DNA of 64,000 nt from Calendula officinalis (Eukaryota > Streptophyta > Magnoliopsida > Asterales > Asteraceae), in NCBI GenBank assembly GCA_963853835.1, contig OY970823.1, forward strand, positions 10,000,001 to 10,064,000, given 5' to 3'. The position numbers and the translations under genes are program-made. Numbering within the stretch: the first letter of the stretch is position 1; every line of letters begins with the position of its first letter. Below the pieces are notes generated by a model. That model did not search any database and was not told the origin of the DNA. It saw only the letters and a program-made list of their open reading frames with translations. Shown in pieces: positions 1 to 11,055 of the stretch.

Positions 1-1647
1 AGCCGTTAGCAACCAGTCGAGCTTTGAAAGTATCAGTCTGTCCATCCATGCCGATCTTTACTTTATAGACCCATTTACACCCCACAAGCTTACAGCTGGG
101 TGTAGGATCAACCAGTTCCCATACTTGGTTGTCCCTCATGGATTGCATCTCGACTTCCATTGCATCTCTCCATTTGTCAGACTCTGGTCCTGCCATCACT
201 TCCTGGTAGGTAGAGGGTTCATCATGATCCCCTAGTAACTCGCTGCCCTCGGATATGAGAAATCCATATCTCTCTGGCTCAGTGCGAGTTCTACCAGATC
301 TACGAAGAGACAATGGTGGAATGTCAGTTTCTACCGCATCCTCTTGATCGGTACCAACCTCTTGAGGTTGTGTGCTAGTGCCAACATTAGGTAGTTCATT
401 GGATATATCTTGAGTTTCCTCAAGATCTATATGCTTTCCACTAGGTTCATTGGATAAAAGTTCTCTTTCAACAAATACTGCCCTTCGAGCAACAAATACC
501 TTGTTCTCGGTAGGTTTGTAAAACAAATATCCAAGTCCCGCTTTAGGATATCCAATGAAATAACACTTTTCTGAACGGAGTTCTAATTTGTCATCGGCCT
601 CCCGCTTTACGTAGGCTTGACAACCCCAAACTCTAAGATAGGATTGTGGAGGTTTACTCCCATGCCATATCTCGAAAGGTGTCTTTTCTACCTTCTTTGT
701 TGGTACGAGATTGAGAAGCTTACATGCCGTTTCTAGAGCATATCCCCAAAAACTTATGGGTATTTGGGTTCTTGCCATCATTGATCGAACCATGTCAAGT
801 AATGTTCGATTCCTCCTCTCGGCAACTCCATTTAATTGTGGAGTCCTAGGAGGTGTTAATTGTGAGACAATCCCACAATTCTTAAGATGGTCAATAAACT
901 CTAGATTAAGATACTCTCCGCCTCTATCAGATCGAAGTATCTTGATCGATTTGCCCAATTGGTTTTCAACTTCGGTTTGGAATGTCTTGAACACCTCAAT
1001 GGTTTCTGACTTTTGTTTAATCAAGTAAACATATCCATACCTACTATAGTCATCTATAAAGGTTACGAAGTATCTACAATTATTCCTTGTAAGGTGTTTA
1101 AATGGACCACACACATCGGTGTGTACAATGTCTAATAAACCCTTAGCCCTATCACTAACACCGGTGAAGGGAGCTTTAGTCATATTTCCCAATAAGCAAG
1201 ATTCACATACATCATTTGAACTATGTTCAAACGATTCCAAGTAACCAATTTCTTGGAGCTTGGAGATGCGAGTCTTGTTTATATGGCCAAGACGACTATG
1301 CCATAAGGATAATTTATCCAAACTATCTTTGGATGTAGAACCAATTTGCATGATTGATCTTTTCTTACTCACATGTGCATCTATCTCATATATGCCATTA
1401 ACCGGTAATGCTTTAAAATAATAAACACCATTTTTATGACAATAAATTGTGCCATCATCATTAAAACCAAACTTAAAACCGTCAATGTATAAAGCAAAAT
1501 ATGAAATAATATTTCTTGCCACAAGTGGCGGATAACGAACATGTTTTAACAAAATAGAGAAACTAGATCTAAAGGACAATAACACATTTCCTTTGGCTTC
1601 AACTGGGACAACTTCTTTGTTTCACATGATGAGATCTTGTTCTCCAA
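1..1647 (-). pseudogene. copia-1 pol: integrase and start of reverse transcriptase
   Basis: Reverse-strand translation shows a copia integrase: zinc-binding region with WHSRLGHINKTRI near 1290, the catalytic core with HTDVCGPF near 1120 and RSDRGGEY near 925, and ERRNRTLLDMVRSMM near 800. The reverse transcriptase start (GCKWVYKVKIGMDG) is near 70, just before the window edge. Downstream of the gag stop the frame changes and a TGA lies near 1623-1625, so pol is separated from gag by a frameshift plus a stop. Integrase itself reads largely open. This is a decayed gag-pol polyprotein, not a host gene. Confidence 0.85.
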
Positions 1648-2670
1648 TCACATTCTCTCACTTTCCCGTAGCACCTGCATCGTATTACAAATATGAGTGC
1701 CACAACCGGTATCTAAAACCCAGTTTTGCGAAGTAGAGGTTTGGTATAATTCAATCATGTACATACCTTGTTTTGAGGTACCTCCAACTCCTTTAGCCTT
1801 TAGCTTGTTGAGTTCCTCAAGGTATGTTGGGCAACTACGGCGGAAATGCCCCTTTTTCCCGCAATAGAAGTAGTCCGCATCTGCCGGTGTCATGGCCTGA
1901 GGAACCTTTCCTTTTGCCATCTTGGCCGAAGTAGGCTTGGGCGCACCAACCTTGCCTTTACCCTTACCTTGAGGGGTAGGGGTGGACTTCTTCTTCTTGG
2001 AGACCTTTCCTTCCCGAATTGCAAGGACGGAATGTGTTGGGTTGGGCTTCCTTTTGGTCATGGTAGACTCGGCGGTCTTCAACATACCATGAAGCTCCAT
2101 GATGGACTTGTCCATCCCATGCATATGATAGTTCATTACAAACTGTTCATACGATGTAGGAAGTGACCTAAGGATAAAATCCACGGCCAATTCCTTCCCA
2201 ATGGAGAAGCCTAACTTCCCCAAGCGTTCCACGTTTGCTTTCATACGCAACACGTGAGCGCTCACATCCCCGCCTTCGAGGAGTTTACAATCAAGCACAT
2301 TCTTGAGGCACTCGTACCGCTCTAGCTTTGCTTGTTGTTGGAACATGTCCCGCAACTGTACAATAAGCTCATAAGCGTTCAAATGATCCATTTGCTTTTG
2401 CAAATCAGGAGTCATAGTGCTCAACATAAGACATGAAATGTCCTCATTTTCTTTCATGAGACGTTCATGAGCATCGTGTGCTGCTTGAATTGCATCCTCC
2501 CCTGGTTCATCGGGAAGAGGTCCTTCAATTACGTGCATCTTTCCTTCATGGCGGAGAACAAGTTTTAATTGTCTCTCCCAATCAAGGAAATTTGCACCAT
2601 TGAGTTTCTCCTTTTCAAGGAAAACTCTTAAAGAAACATTGGTGGTGGTGGTTGGGTTTGAAGATGCCAT
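1648..2670 (-). CDS. copia-1 Gag with start of protease (340 aa)
   Basis: Copia Gag, the capsid-like protein that packages element RNA. Residues 10-230 match the retrotransposon gag region (LEKEKLNGANFLDWERQLK at the start). A Lys-rich nucleocapsid stretch follows at about 225-255. The zinc knuckle at about 268-282 reads YFYCGKKGHFRRSC, so the first cysteine of CCHC is a tyrosine. The protease DTG motif (WVLDTGCGTHIC) appears near the end, and the frame stops just after it. Related to the Gag of element A in this window by the same N-terminal motif (LEKDKLTGSNFLNWER). Probably not functional, given the knuckle change and the frame break. Confidence 0.85.
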   Translation of the reverse strand: MASSNPTTTTNVSLRVFLEKEKLNGANFLDWERQLKLVLRHEGKMHVIEGPLPDEPGEDAIQAAHDAHERLMKENEDISCLMLSTMTPDLQKQMDHLNAYELIVQLRDMFQQQAKLERYECLKNVLDCKLLEGGDVSAHVLRMKANVERLGKLGFSIGKELAVDFILRSLPTSYEQFVMNYHMHGMDKSIMELHGMLKTAESTMTKRKPNPTHSVLAIREGKVSKKKKSTPTPQGKGKGKVGAPKPTSAKMAKGKVPQAMTPADADYFYCGKKGHFRRSCPTYLEELNKLKAKGVGGTSKQGMYMIELYQTSTSQNWVLDTGCGTHICNTMQVLRESERM

Positions 2671-2832
2671 CTATTCAAATAGCAAAGTAGTTTTAGTTAG
2701 TTTGATGGGTCCTTGTAAATATATTACCCAAAACTTTATTATTTAACAAGGGCTAAGAATCCGTATTTCACAATACATTGTGACGGGTATGCCGCGGATC
2801 ATAATGTAAAGCTATTTCCGGCGGTATCCACT

Positions 2833-2936
2833 GTACCAATTGTAATCACCATATTGTACTAATGTCATATTGTACCAATTGTACCAATAATCATATTGTA
2901 CCAATTGTACCAATTGCATTTATCTTGTACCAATTG
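2833..2936. repeat. Short tandem repeat, TTGTACCAAT-like unit
   Basis: About eight imperfect copies of a 10-bp TTGTACCAAT-like unit, with CATA interruptions, in the copia-1 leader. Confidence 0.75.
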
Positions 2937-3039
2937 CGACTTACAACTCTTAGCTTCTTGCGAGATCACTTGACAACCATTGTGTCAATTCGCATGTTTG
3001 ATCCCTACATGCACTAACCTCAAACCAAACTTTAAATTA

Positions 3040-3440
3040 CTCGGTTTCGCTCGACAATCATTTAAAACCTAGTTTGAAGTTTGTAAATCGACCATCTAGA
3101 TCCACGATAAGCCCATAACTAAATTGGCTCGGTTTCGCTCGACAACCAACTTAATTAAGGAACTTATACACACCCTCATCTTGCTTCACAAAGGCACGGC
3201 TCGGTTTCGCTCGATAACCGACCTTGCTCCACAAGACTCAAGTGGTGACATTCTAATGGATAGTGCAATATTTACATTTTGTGAGAAATCAAATAAATCA
3301 TCCAACATGATACGCGGTGAAACATTTTGACTATAATGGTTCGGCTAATGCACGACGACCAATCATAGAAAAATGAGTCACTCTCACCTTCCACACCGTC
3401 TATTCAAAATCGGCTCAGCTAATGCTCGACAACCAACTTT
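3040..3440. repeat. Dispersed leader motif CTCGGTTTCGCTCGACAACC
   Basis: Five diverged copies of a roughly 20-bp motif (near 3040, 3130, 3200, 3340 and 3413), spaced about 70-140 bp. The first three keep CGGTTTCGCTCGA and the last two read CGGCTAATGC or CAGCTAATGC in its place. Function unknown. Confidence 0.6.
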
Positions 3441-4422
3441 GTCTAGCAAGATTTGGGTGGCGTCATCATTAGGATAATAAAAATGATATTCTCAAAAACA
3501 GGTTTTTGTTTTTTTTTTTTTTAAATTTTGAGTAATTACTTTTGTGACAAAAAAATTTTTCACCTATTAATTAATCTATAGCGAGTGATTTAATTAAACC
3601 ATTTTTAATTAATTAATTAATTTATTTAACATTAAGAAAATCTAACAACCAAGCAACTAAATAAACATCACACGCATACAACAAAAATTGGTAACCATGC
3701 CCAAACCCTATGCGTTTTTCCCGTGAGCCAAGCCGGGAAAAACATGGTCAACTATGGACAAATAATGACCTTCCATGTGAGCTCCCACTAAATCCGCCGT
3801 CTCCATTAGGCTTCATCGAATCCAAGGTTGCCTAGACATCACTTCATGATTCCATTCGGTTGTATCTTGATCTTCATTTTACAAGTACATAGAAAATAGA
3901 GAAATGGCAAACACGCCACAAAATCCTACTAACTAGTACAATTACAAATGAAAACCAATGGCATGCAAGCCATAGTTAATAAATATTACATACCAAAATT
4001 AATAAATTATTAATTACAAACCATTGTGACAAAGTCACCAAATGAATAAAAAAAATTTAATCATACATGATTAACAACTAAACACACGGCAAAAGGTCAC
4101 GGGCATGATGGTTACCAATCTACTAGCTACTACAAACATGAAAGCTAAAATGGTGTGCCAACAACCATTCATAAAAAATATTTTGACAAAGATTCAAAAT
4201 CAAACACTCAAGGCACAAAGAATCTTTGCATGTAATAAATTACATACATCAACACAAATATATGCATGCATTCATTTCATGCCAAAACCATGACAAGTAT
4301 ATAAGTGTGTGAGTCAAAATATTATGGGTTTAGCAAGGCTAAAACCCGAAATCTAAAAAAAGGCAAAACCGATCCTCAAATCATTTTTCAAGCCCGAAAA
4401 TGTGCACGATTTGGTTAGAGTA

Positions 4423-4435
4423 GGCTCTGATACCA
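4423..4435 (-). other. Primer binding site of copia-1 (initiator Met-tRNA)
   Basis: Minus strand reads TGGTATCAGAGCC, the complement of the plant initiator Met-tRNA 3' end used by most plant LTR elements. It lies one base inside the LTR border at 4437. Confidence 0.9.
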
Positions 4436-4782
4436 CTGTTGGATTTTGGTTGGTTCTAAAACGCAGCGAAAACGTATATTTAATCAAAAATTTAACCACC
4501 AAGATCCACCAATGACCGAATCTCTAAACCCAAATCGTGCAACAAAGAAGAAGGAGAGAACATCATACCCTCGAAGACACCCGCAAGGTTTATGATGAAC
4601 TCTTTGATGGATGATGGTCACGTAATCATTCCCCTCTATCGATTGATCCACACCGAGTAAGCGATTCCTTTCGAGTTGCTAACCCGACGCCGAAAATGCT
4701 GAAGAACTCTTCTTAGATTTTCGGTAACAAAACACTTATTTTGTGAGAGAAAAACGATTTTCCATTAGCCTTCAACAACCTC

Positions 4783-4817
4783 CCACATCTCTCTTATATA
4801 TATAAGAGAGCATGTGG
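4783..4817 (-). promoter_or_regulatory. Palindromic TATA region of the copia-1 LTR
   Basis: CTCTCTTATA and TATAAGAGAG flank a central TA, and CCACAT/ATGTGG extend the inverted repeat outward. The TATATA core fits an LTR promoter on the minus strand. No transcript evidence is available. Confidence 0.5.
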
Positions 4818-5076
4818 AGGTGGCTGGAAAATATCTACATGCATTGGACCAAAAAGTGGTCCAATAGAATTAAAGCACGCATGTGGAGAAAGTAGTGGCT
4901 TTCCTTTACATGCATTGGACCATTAAATGGTCCAATGAAATAAAAGCTACTTTTATTTCTCCCAACATCTTTAATTACCTCTACTCTTTTAAGTGTTATA
5001 GGAAAGGAATTCCCCCGGCGTGTGACCCGATAGGCTCGCGCATCATCGGCCATGATACCCGCACATGTGTGTCGGT

Positions 5077-5630
5077 TAGGGGTGTTGATTGGGTATAACT
5101 ATCGGCTATCGGGTAGTTCGGGTCGGGTAGCTCGGGTATTTTCAAATATAAAAAATATCCAATACCCGAACCAAATTAAATTCGGGTATTTGGGTATGGG
5201 TAGTTCGGGTAATGGGTCAGGTAAGGGTATATCCACTACTACCCAAGAATTTGTACACTTGTATTGTCGGCGACCACAGTGATTATATTCGATCTTAATA
5301 TACCAAATTTGTCTGCAATTTTACCAAACTCCAACTGACATGAGACTCTATCATTGACTTTTAGATGAAATTCATGGACTACAAACTTAACGATCGTATT
5401 TTATTTATAAAACTATAAAATATTACCTTTAAAAATCCCTTTTAATAAAATTCGGTTATTCGGGTATACCCGCCAACTTAAAATATTACCTTATACCCGA
5501 TCCGTATTATTTTCGGGTTACCCAATACCCAAATGTTTCTACCCGATACCCGAGCTACCCGACCCGATCTACCCGAATTCGAAATGGGTCGGGCGGGTAG
5601 AGCGGGTTTTGGTTATTTTCGACAGCCCTA
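5077..5630. mobile_element. hAT-like non-autonomous element (554 bp)
   Basis: Terminal inverted repeats TAGGGGTGTTGA (left) and TAGGGCTGTCGA (reverse complement of the right end) match at 10 of 12 positions. A perfect 8-bp target duplication GTGTCGGT lies at 5069-5076 and 5631-5638, the length expected for hAT elements. Many CGGGTA/TACCCG copies cluster towards both ends, like transposase-binding subterminal repeats. No ORF for a transposase. It sits inside the copia-1 LTR and so is younger than it. Confidence 0.9.
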
Positions 5631-5652
5631 GTGTCGGTGGGCACTAAATTCT

Positions 5653-5840
5653 GACAGTATAATCACTTATGATTAAGCTGTCACGAGTCTGGTAGTTTAA
5701 TCACCTATGATTAAGCTGCCACGAATCTTACAATTCAATCATCTATGATTAAGCTGTTACAAATCTAACACTTTAGTCACCTATGAATAAGGTTACGATT
5801 CTGACAGTTTAATCATCTATGATTAAGGTCACGAATTCTA
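5653..5840. repeat. Tandem repeat of about 37 bp, five copies
   Basis: Five imperfect copies with the core TTAATCACCTATGATTAAG at the U3 end of the copia-1 LTR (minus orientation). Each core contains an inverted pair CTTAATCAT/ATGATTAAG. Possibly enhancer-like, by analogy with repeated U3 motifs. Confidence 0.75.
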
Positions 5841-5843
5841 ACA

Positions 5844-6016
5844 GGTACAACGCGTTCTTGCAGCGTGTTCAGGTGGTGCAGTAGAGGTGGATCATTCTTT
5901 AGCAATCTAAAGGTAATGTTCTTCGTCTTATTCTTCTTGTGATCTTATTGACTAGTAGAGATCCAGTAATGTGGGATTCAAGTTCCGCCATGTGAATCCT
6001 ACAAGGTTTTCCTACA
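5844..6016 (+). repeat. Element E: 3' end of a D-family LTR
   Basis: About 173 bp closely similar to the terminal part of the element D LTR, in the opposite orientation, ending GTTTTCCTACA at 6016. It is cut on its left by copia-1. On its right, Sirevirus S1 pol resumes immediately, so E is either a solo LTR or the 3' LTR of a D-family element inserted in S1. The rest is outside the window. Confidence 0.8.
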
Positions 6017-7690
6017 ATCACAAATGATGAACCTGGACCAACAAATCAAGTATCAACTCTATGGAATAAGAAACATCCAATAAACCAAGTTATTGGGGAT
6101 CTTCAACAGGGTGTTCGCACTCAGAGCCAACAAGCCAGCGCCAACATATGCTTATTTGCTAGATTTGTCTCGATGATTGAACCTAAGAATGTCAAAACTG
6201 CACTTGAAGATCCTCACTGGGTATCCTCAATGCAAGAAGAACTACAACAATTCGAGAAAAACAAAGTGTGGACACTTGTTCCTCCACCGCCTAACACCAA
6301 TGTCATTGGAACCAAATGGGTGTTCAGAAAAAACTCGATCAAGATGGAACCGTGATTAGAAACAAATCAAGACTAGTTGCCCAAGGATATTGACAGCCCA
6401 AGGATATTGACAGGAGGAAGGCATCGATTTTGATGAATCTTTAGCCCCAGTTGCAAGACTAGAAGCTATTCGAATATTTCTCGCATACGCCGCTTCCAAA
6501 AACTTTAAAGTTTATCAGATGGATGTCAAGAGTGCTTTTCTCAACGGCAAGCTTCAAGAATTAGTCTTTGTAAAATAACCTCCACGGTTCGAAGATCACA
6601 AACATCCAGAATATGTCTACCAACTTGATAAGGCTCTTTATCGGTTAAAACAAGCCCCAAGAGCATGGTATGATACCTTATCTCAATTTCTATTCAAAAG
6701 TGGGTTTACCAGGGGAACAATTGATAGCAGTCTGTTCATTCGCAAACACAAGTCAAATGTCTTGTTGGTTTAAATATACATTGATGACATTATATTCGGG
6801 TCAACAAATGAGAACATGTGTCAAAAGTTCTCCAAACTCATGACAGACACTTATGAGATGAGCATGATGAGTGAATTAACATACTTTTTGGGTCAACAAA
6901 TCAAACAGTCTGAAGATGGAATCTTCATAAATCAAGAAAAATATGTCTCTGAACTTCTGAAGAAATTTGATCTCGACAAATGTTCCTCTCTGAAAACTCC
7001 AATGGCAACTAATCTAAAATTAACAGAAGATCTCTCAGGACAAGCTGAAAATCCAACTATATACAGAGGAATGATAGGCTCACTACTCTATCTGACGGCA
7101 AGCAGACCTGACATCATGTTTTCCAAATGTTTATGTGCAAGATATCAGGCAAATCCAAAAGAATCTCACATGCATGCCGTGAAAGGAATTCTAAAATATC
7201 TGAAAGGCACACCTAACCTGGGTCTCTGGTATCCAAAAGATAATCGATTTGATCTTGTCGGATACTCTGATGCAGACTACACGGGTTGTAATCTGGATAG
7301 AAAATGCACAAGCGGTGGGTGTCAGTTTTTAGGAGGAAAATTGATAAGCTGGTCAAGCAAGAAACAATCCTTTGTTTCAACCTCCACTTGTGAAGCTGAA
7401 TACATTGCAGCTGGAGCATGCATTGCTCAAATTCTCTGGATAAAGAATCAGCTCTCAGACTTCGATCAACATTATGAAAAGGTTCCAGTCTACTGTGACA
7501 ACACCAGTGCTATAGTGATCACCAACAATCCTGTATTTCATTCTTAAACAAAACACATCGATGTCCGATACCACTTTATTCGAGATCATGTTGTGAAGGG
7601 TGATGTTGAAATCCACTTCATTCCTACGGAACATCAACTCGCAGACCTTTTTACAAACCGTTGGATGAAACCAGACTCAATTATCTAATT
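6017..7690 (+). pseudogene. S1 pol: reverse transcriptase and RNase H, decayed
   Basis: RT begins near 6170 (KVWTLVPPP, GTKWVFRK), continues after a frameshift and a local duplication of CCCAAGGATATTGACAG near 6380-6413, and shows QMDVKSAFLNGKLQE near 6520. An in-frame TAA is at about 6577. The catalytic region reads YIDDIIFGS near 6775. A clean 243-codon stretch (6816-7547) covers the RT thumb and RNase H, with GYSDADYTGC, SWSSKKQS and CEAEYIAA. A stop at 7545-7547 and another near 7686 break the C-terminus. Not functional. Confidence 0.9.
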
Positions 7691-8114
7691 GGCAGGCTTG
7701 GTATGCTGAATGCGTAAAAAAAATTCAGATCGAAAACTCATGTATCATCTGAAGACTCTTCAGCACATCTGATAATTATTTGTCATCTGAAAAGTCTTCA
7801 GCGAGTGCTAACGTGGCACAGTCTCATGAGACCTCGTCTAAACAACATACTTGAATGCCATTGGTCATCATCTCTCGTACCAAATTAATAGTGACCCGTA
7901 GATGTCTTTTCCCGCCAGTTCATCTCTGCCTTATTGATTGACCTCTATCATCACGCCTACCCAACACTCATCCCAACCGTTCGATCTTTCACCGCTACAC
8001 GTTTAACCTTTGATCACACAGATTTCTCCATTCTGCTACACACTCTGCTCATTTTTCTTTCCCCAAATTACCTTCACACTCTCATCTCACTACTCTCTGC
8101 GTTTGAATTTCTTC
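7691..8114 (+). other. S1 spacer between pol and the 3' ORF
   Basis: About 420 bp of non-coding sequence with a repeated CATCTGAA(A)AGTCTTCAGC motif (7747-7803), then a C/T-rich stretch before the downstream ATG at 8115. I see no gene here. Confidence 0.6.
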
Positions 8115-8427
8115 ATGGCTTCATCATCTAGCATCCCATTCAATACTTCCTTACCTGCTCCTGTAGTACGATGCCATTACACAGATCTATACTACACCAA
8201 AAATAACTCACGTTCCAACCTAAATCCCAAAGGTCCATTAAAACCAGAGTTTCAAGCACTGGTCAGCTTCTTCCGCAACCATCCTCTCAAGGAGGCTCTC
8301 CACTATGACGTTCCATTGTCCAAAAGCATGCTCCTTGAGTTCTGGTATACGTGCACGGCTTCATATGAAAATGGAAAAGCCTCTATTTCAGGAACAATTA
8401 TGCAAGGACGTCATCAAGTATCATCGA
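8115..8427 (+). pseudogene. S1 extra ORF downstream of pol (env-like position), 5' piece
   Basis: An ORF starts at ATG 8115 (MASSSSIPFNTSLPAPVVRC) and is cut at 8427 by gypsy element G1. The coding signal resumes at 32131, but in the +1 frame relative to this start, so there is also a frameshift near the end of this piece. Extra ORFs at this site are a known Sirevirus feature and have been called env-like. I see no signal peptide or clear membrane segment in this piece, so an envelope role is not supported by the sequence. Confidence 0.7.
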
Positions 8428-8761
8428 TGTAACACCCGTATTTTTATAACATCGTTTAAAACATTTAAAATACATTTTGCCCAATATTTGACACATTGTC
8501 CAAAATAATGTTTAACAAAAACCTTAAACCATTATCAGAGTTTACAAAAATACGGTGTCACCAAGTATATCAAAACCATAGGCAAACGGGAACTACCTAA
8601 GAGCTCCCGAGCTAAACATCTCTAGGCCACTTCTAGTGCAACCTTTTATCACTTCGAACCTATACCTGAGTGCATTGCCACAAAACAAACGTAGTACGTT
8701 AGACAAAATAATCTCGTAAGATACATGGGTTTTAGACCCAAATAATAATAATAATTGCTTC

Positions 8762-8764
<3 letters not shown>

Positions 8765-8854
<90 letters not shown>
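8765..8854. repeat. (TA)n microsatellite
   Basis: About 43-45 TA repeats in the left G1 LTR. The same site in the right LTR (about 14555-14638) has fewer TA units followed by CA repeats. Confidence 0.95.
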
Positions 8855-8855
<1 letters not shown>

Positions 8856-10639
8856 TACATCAATATAGGCTAGTCACCCTATAGTGACCCTATCGATCAT
8901 GCTTCCCTAGCAAACATATCTAGTACTTAAACATATAGGTACCAGAAGCACATTAACTTATTAACCGAGGATCCCCCGCATTAATAAGCTTCAACCAAAT
9001 CTAGTATATACACATATACATACTAAAACATACCGGGGATCCCCCAAACTAACTAGAGGCTCAACATATCTAACTGTCGGGTCGTCCCCGCACTAGCTAG
9101 AGGCTCAAGATACAGGCAATAGGAAATCGCCCACGCTACCGATACCTGCCTTGCTCGCCGGAATACGTCCTGGTAGCAAGACTACTAACGTGGATGAGTC
9201 GATAGGAATCCACCCAACTGCCCCTCAATCCACACCTCATGACCGGCAGTCGCCCGTGTCATCACATCATCTCATTCTTACCATAACTCATCAGTTATTC
9301 CGATCAAAGCCTTCAGCTATCACATCAATCATCAAACAAGTTAGTTATCTAATAATAACTATATATAACTAGTTCAACACAGTGTGAACGTACCTGTATG
9401 GTCCCATAGACCCAATCATAAGCAGCCCACATCTACTTCTACATCTATGAACTCTATGAGGTTCATACTTACTTATTTCATATGATACATTTCTTACTTA
9501 TCGATATCATAATACTTTTATCTCTTCGTTGACTACAATACATAATTATTACTAGTCACATCATCTTCATTTTCATATATATATATTTGTTCTTTACTTT
9601 TATTAGTAAATCTTACCAATAGATATTCACTACTATAAAATCATTCCCAATTCCTTTACTAACACACATTTATTAATAAAGAATCAATATACGTTCTTTT
9701 ACTCAATAATTTTATTATTATGATTCATGAATAAAGATTCCATAATTACTTTAGTTTACCATTCTTACTTCCAAAAATCATCAATCATACTAGACTTATT
9801 CTAGTATCACATTATACATATTTTGTTATCATTTTCAATCACTATCTTTATAAAACATTTATTCATAAAGACCCATAAAAATATCATATGTATTTTCAAA
9901 AAATCTTTGCTATGTACCCAGTTTAAAAGTCTCATGTACTCACCTTAGCGATAGCTAAATTCATATCGTGTTCATCAACACGAATCCTTGCTTGCCCCTT
10001 TGTAATATCTCCAACCTTTAGGTTCTTGCAACCTATCAACATAATAATCATATTTCTAGTTATCCTTAATAACTAGATAACACATAATTTCTATTTTCAT
10101 CTTTAACCACCAAGTTCATCCAACTTGGTGGAATCCCAAAATCTTAGTTCCAAGGTTTCACCAACGAAACCAAAACCCAACCACAACCCAAGGTCGACAT
10201 CATTAGTCTCCAATATTAATCTCATAACACTAATTAGTCACCAACACCCTTTCTCCCAAATTTTGGTGACATTCAAAACCATAGGTTTAACCAATCTTAA
10301 GATTCTTACAAATCTTAAGCATACACTTCTTTTCTTTGTTAAAATGCCATCTATTAAGTGTATACAACCTTTATTCAACCATTAATCATAAACCCAATAA
10401 CAAGGGTTTCAAACCCAAGCTTACAAATCCATGGATCTAAAGTTACAACTACAAAGGAGTGAAGATTTATCTTGATCTTCGACAATAGAAGCAAAATCAC
10501 TTGATTCGGACCCGAAAATCGGCTCCAAATGACCTTTTCCACTCAAAATATGTATAAGAACTTAGAGACGGAGTTAGGGTTTCAGGTTTGGCACTTAATG
10601 GCCAAAAACCCGTATTTAAGGTGTTCCAGACGAAAATCA

Positions 10640-10895
10640 GCAGTAACTGATCAACATTAACTGGGTCAGCACTAACGGAGTCAGCACAAACTAGGTCAGC
10701 ACTAACGGAATGAGCACTAACTGATCAGCACTGACGGAATCAGCACTAACGGTATCAGCACTACCGGAATCAGCACTAGCGGAATCAGCACTAACGGAAT
10801 CAGCACTAACGGAATCAGCACTAACGGAATCAGCACTAACGGAATCAGCACTAACAGATCAGCACTAACGGAATCAACACTAACGGGGAGTGCCC
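10640..10895. repeat. 15-bp minisatellite in the G1 LTR (CAGCACTAACGGAAT)
   Basis: About 16 copies of a 15-bp unit, with regular units at the right (10740-10850) and diverged ones (CTGGGT, CTGATC variants) at the left. The right LTR carries a shorter array (30705-30810 and 31946-32025) that the Harbinger-like element split. The in-frame VLIPL repeat peptide on the minus strand is a by-product. Confidence 0.9.
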
Positions 10896-11036
10896 TTTTC
10901 GACCTTGTTTCGTCCATGACTTTCTCATATGATGTCCAAATGACACGAAACCAGTTTCTAAGTTCTTTAAATGATTTATCCTTATTTATCATATTTTTAT
11001 AAAATTTATTTATTTACAAAAATTCGGGTCGTTACA

Positions 11037-11055
11037 ACTACCCACCACTTAAAAG
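11037..11055 (-). other. Polypurine tract of G1
   Basis: Minus strand reads CTTTTAAGTGGTGGGTAGT directly before the LTR start, the usual place for priming plus-strand DNA synthesis. Confidence 0.75.

Larger units (their letters stand above)
2671..4422 (-). other. Untranslated leader of copia-1
   Basis: Non-coding, AT-rich 1.75 kb between primer site and gag start. It holds a cluster of short TTGTACCAAT-type repeats, a set of diverged motifs built around CTCGGTTTCGCTCGACAACC, a T11 run near 3510, and otherwise only short chance ORFs. Long leaders are also present in A, C and D. Confidence 0.7.
1..5843 (-). mobile_element. Ty1/copia retrotransposon copia-1, left part outside window
   Basis: Minus-strand LTR element. 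In element order it shows a 5' LTR (5843 to 4437), a primer binding site, a 1.75 kb leader, gag (from 2670) and pol running off the left edge in the reverse transcriptase domain. Its LTR ends TG...CA with TGTTGGA and TCTAACA at the plus-strand borders. It interrupts an LTR end of the D family: the sequence just right of 5843 starts inside that LTR. The matching left border and 3' LTR are outside the window, so the 5-bp duplication (GGTAC, 5844-5848) cannot be confirmed. Gag and pol are in different frames with a stop between them, so the copy is defective. Confidence 0.9.
4437..5843 (-). repeat. 5' LTR of copia-1, interrupted by a hAT MITE
   Basis: Borders are TGTTGGA (4437) and TCTAACA (ending 5843), an imperfect inverted pair with TG/CA ends. 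Removing the 554-bp MITE and one 8-bp duplication leaves about 845 bp. It contains a palindromic TATA region, a direct repeat around the motif CATGCATTGGACCA (4840 and 4909) and five copies of a roughly 37-bp repeat at the right end. Confidence 0.85.
8428..11036 (-). repeat. Left (3') LTR of G1, 2609 bp
   Basis: Uninterrupted copy of the G1 LTR. It includes a long TA microsatellite, GGATCCCCCG motifs near 8970 and 9032, AT-rich sequence, and a 15-bp minisatellite close to the right end (U3 in element orientation). The right-hand copy, in three pieces, aligns to it throughout. Confidence 0.9.

Noticed and set aside
1846..2166. Plus-strand ORF of 106 aa
   Set aside because: Antisense shadow of copia-1 gag.
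10717..10992. Minus-strand frame with VLIPL repeats
   Set aside because: Direct product of the 15-bp minisatellite, which is a multiple of three and stays open. Not a gene.
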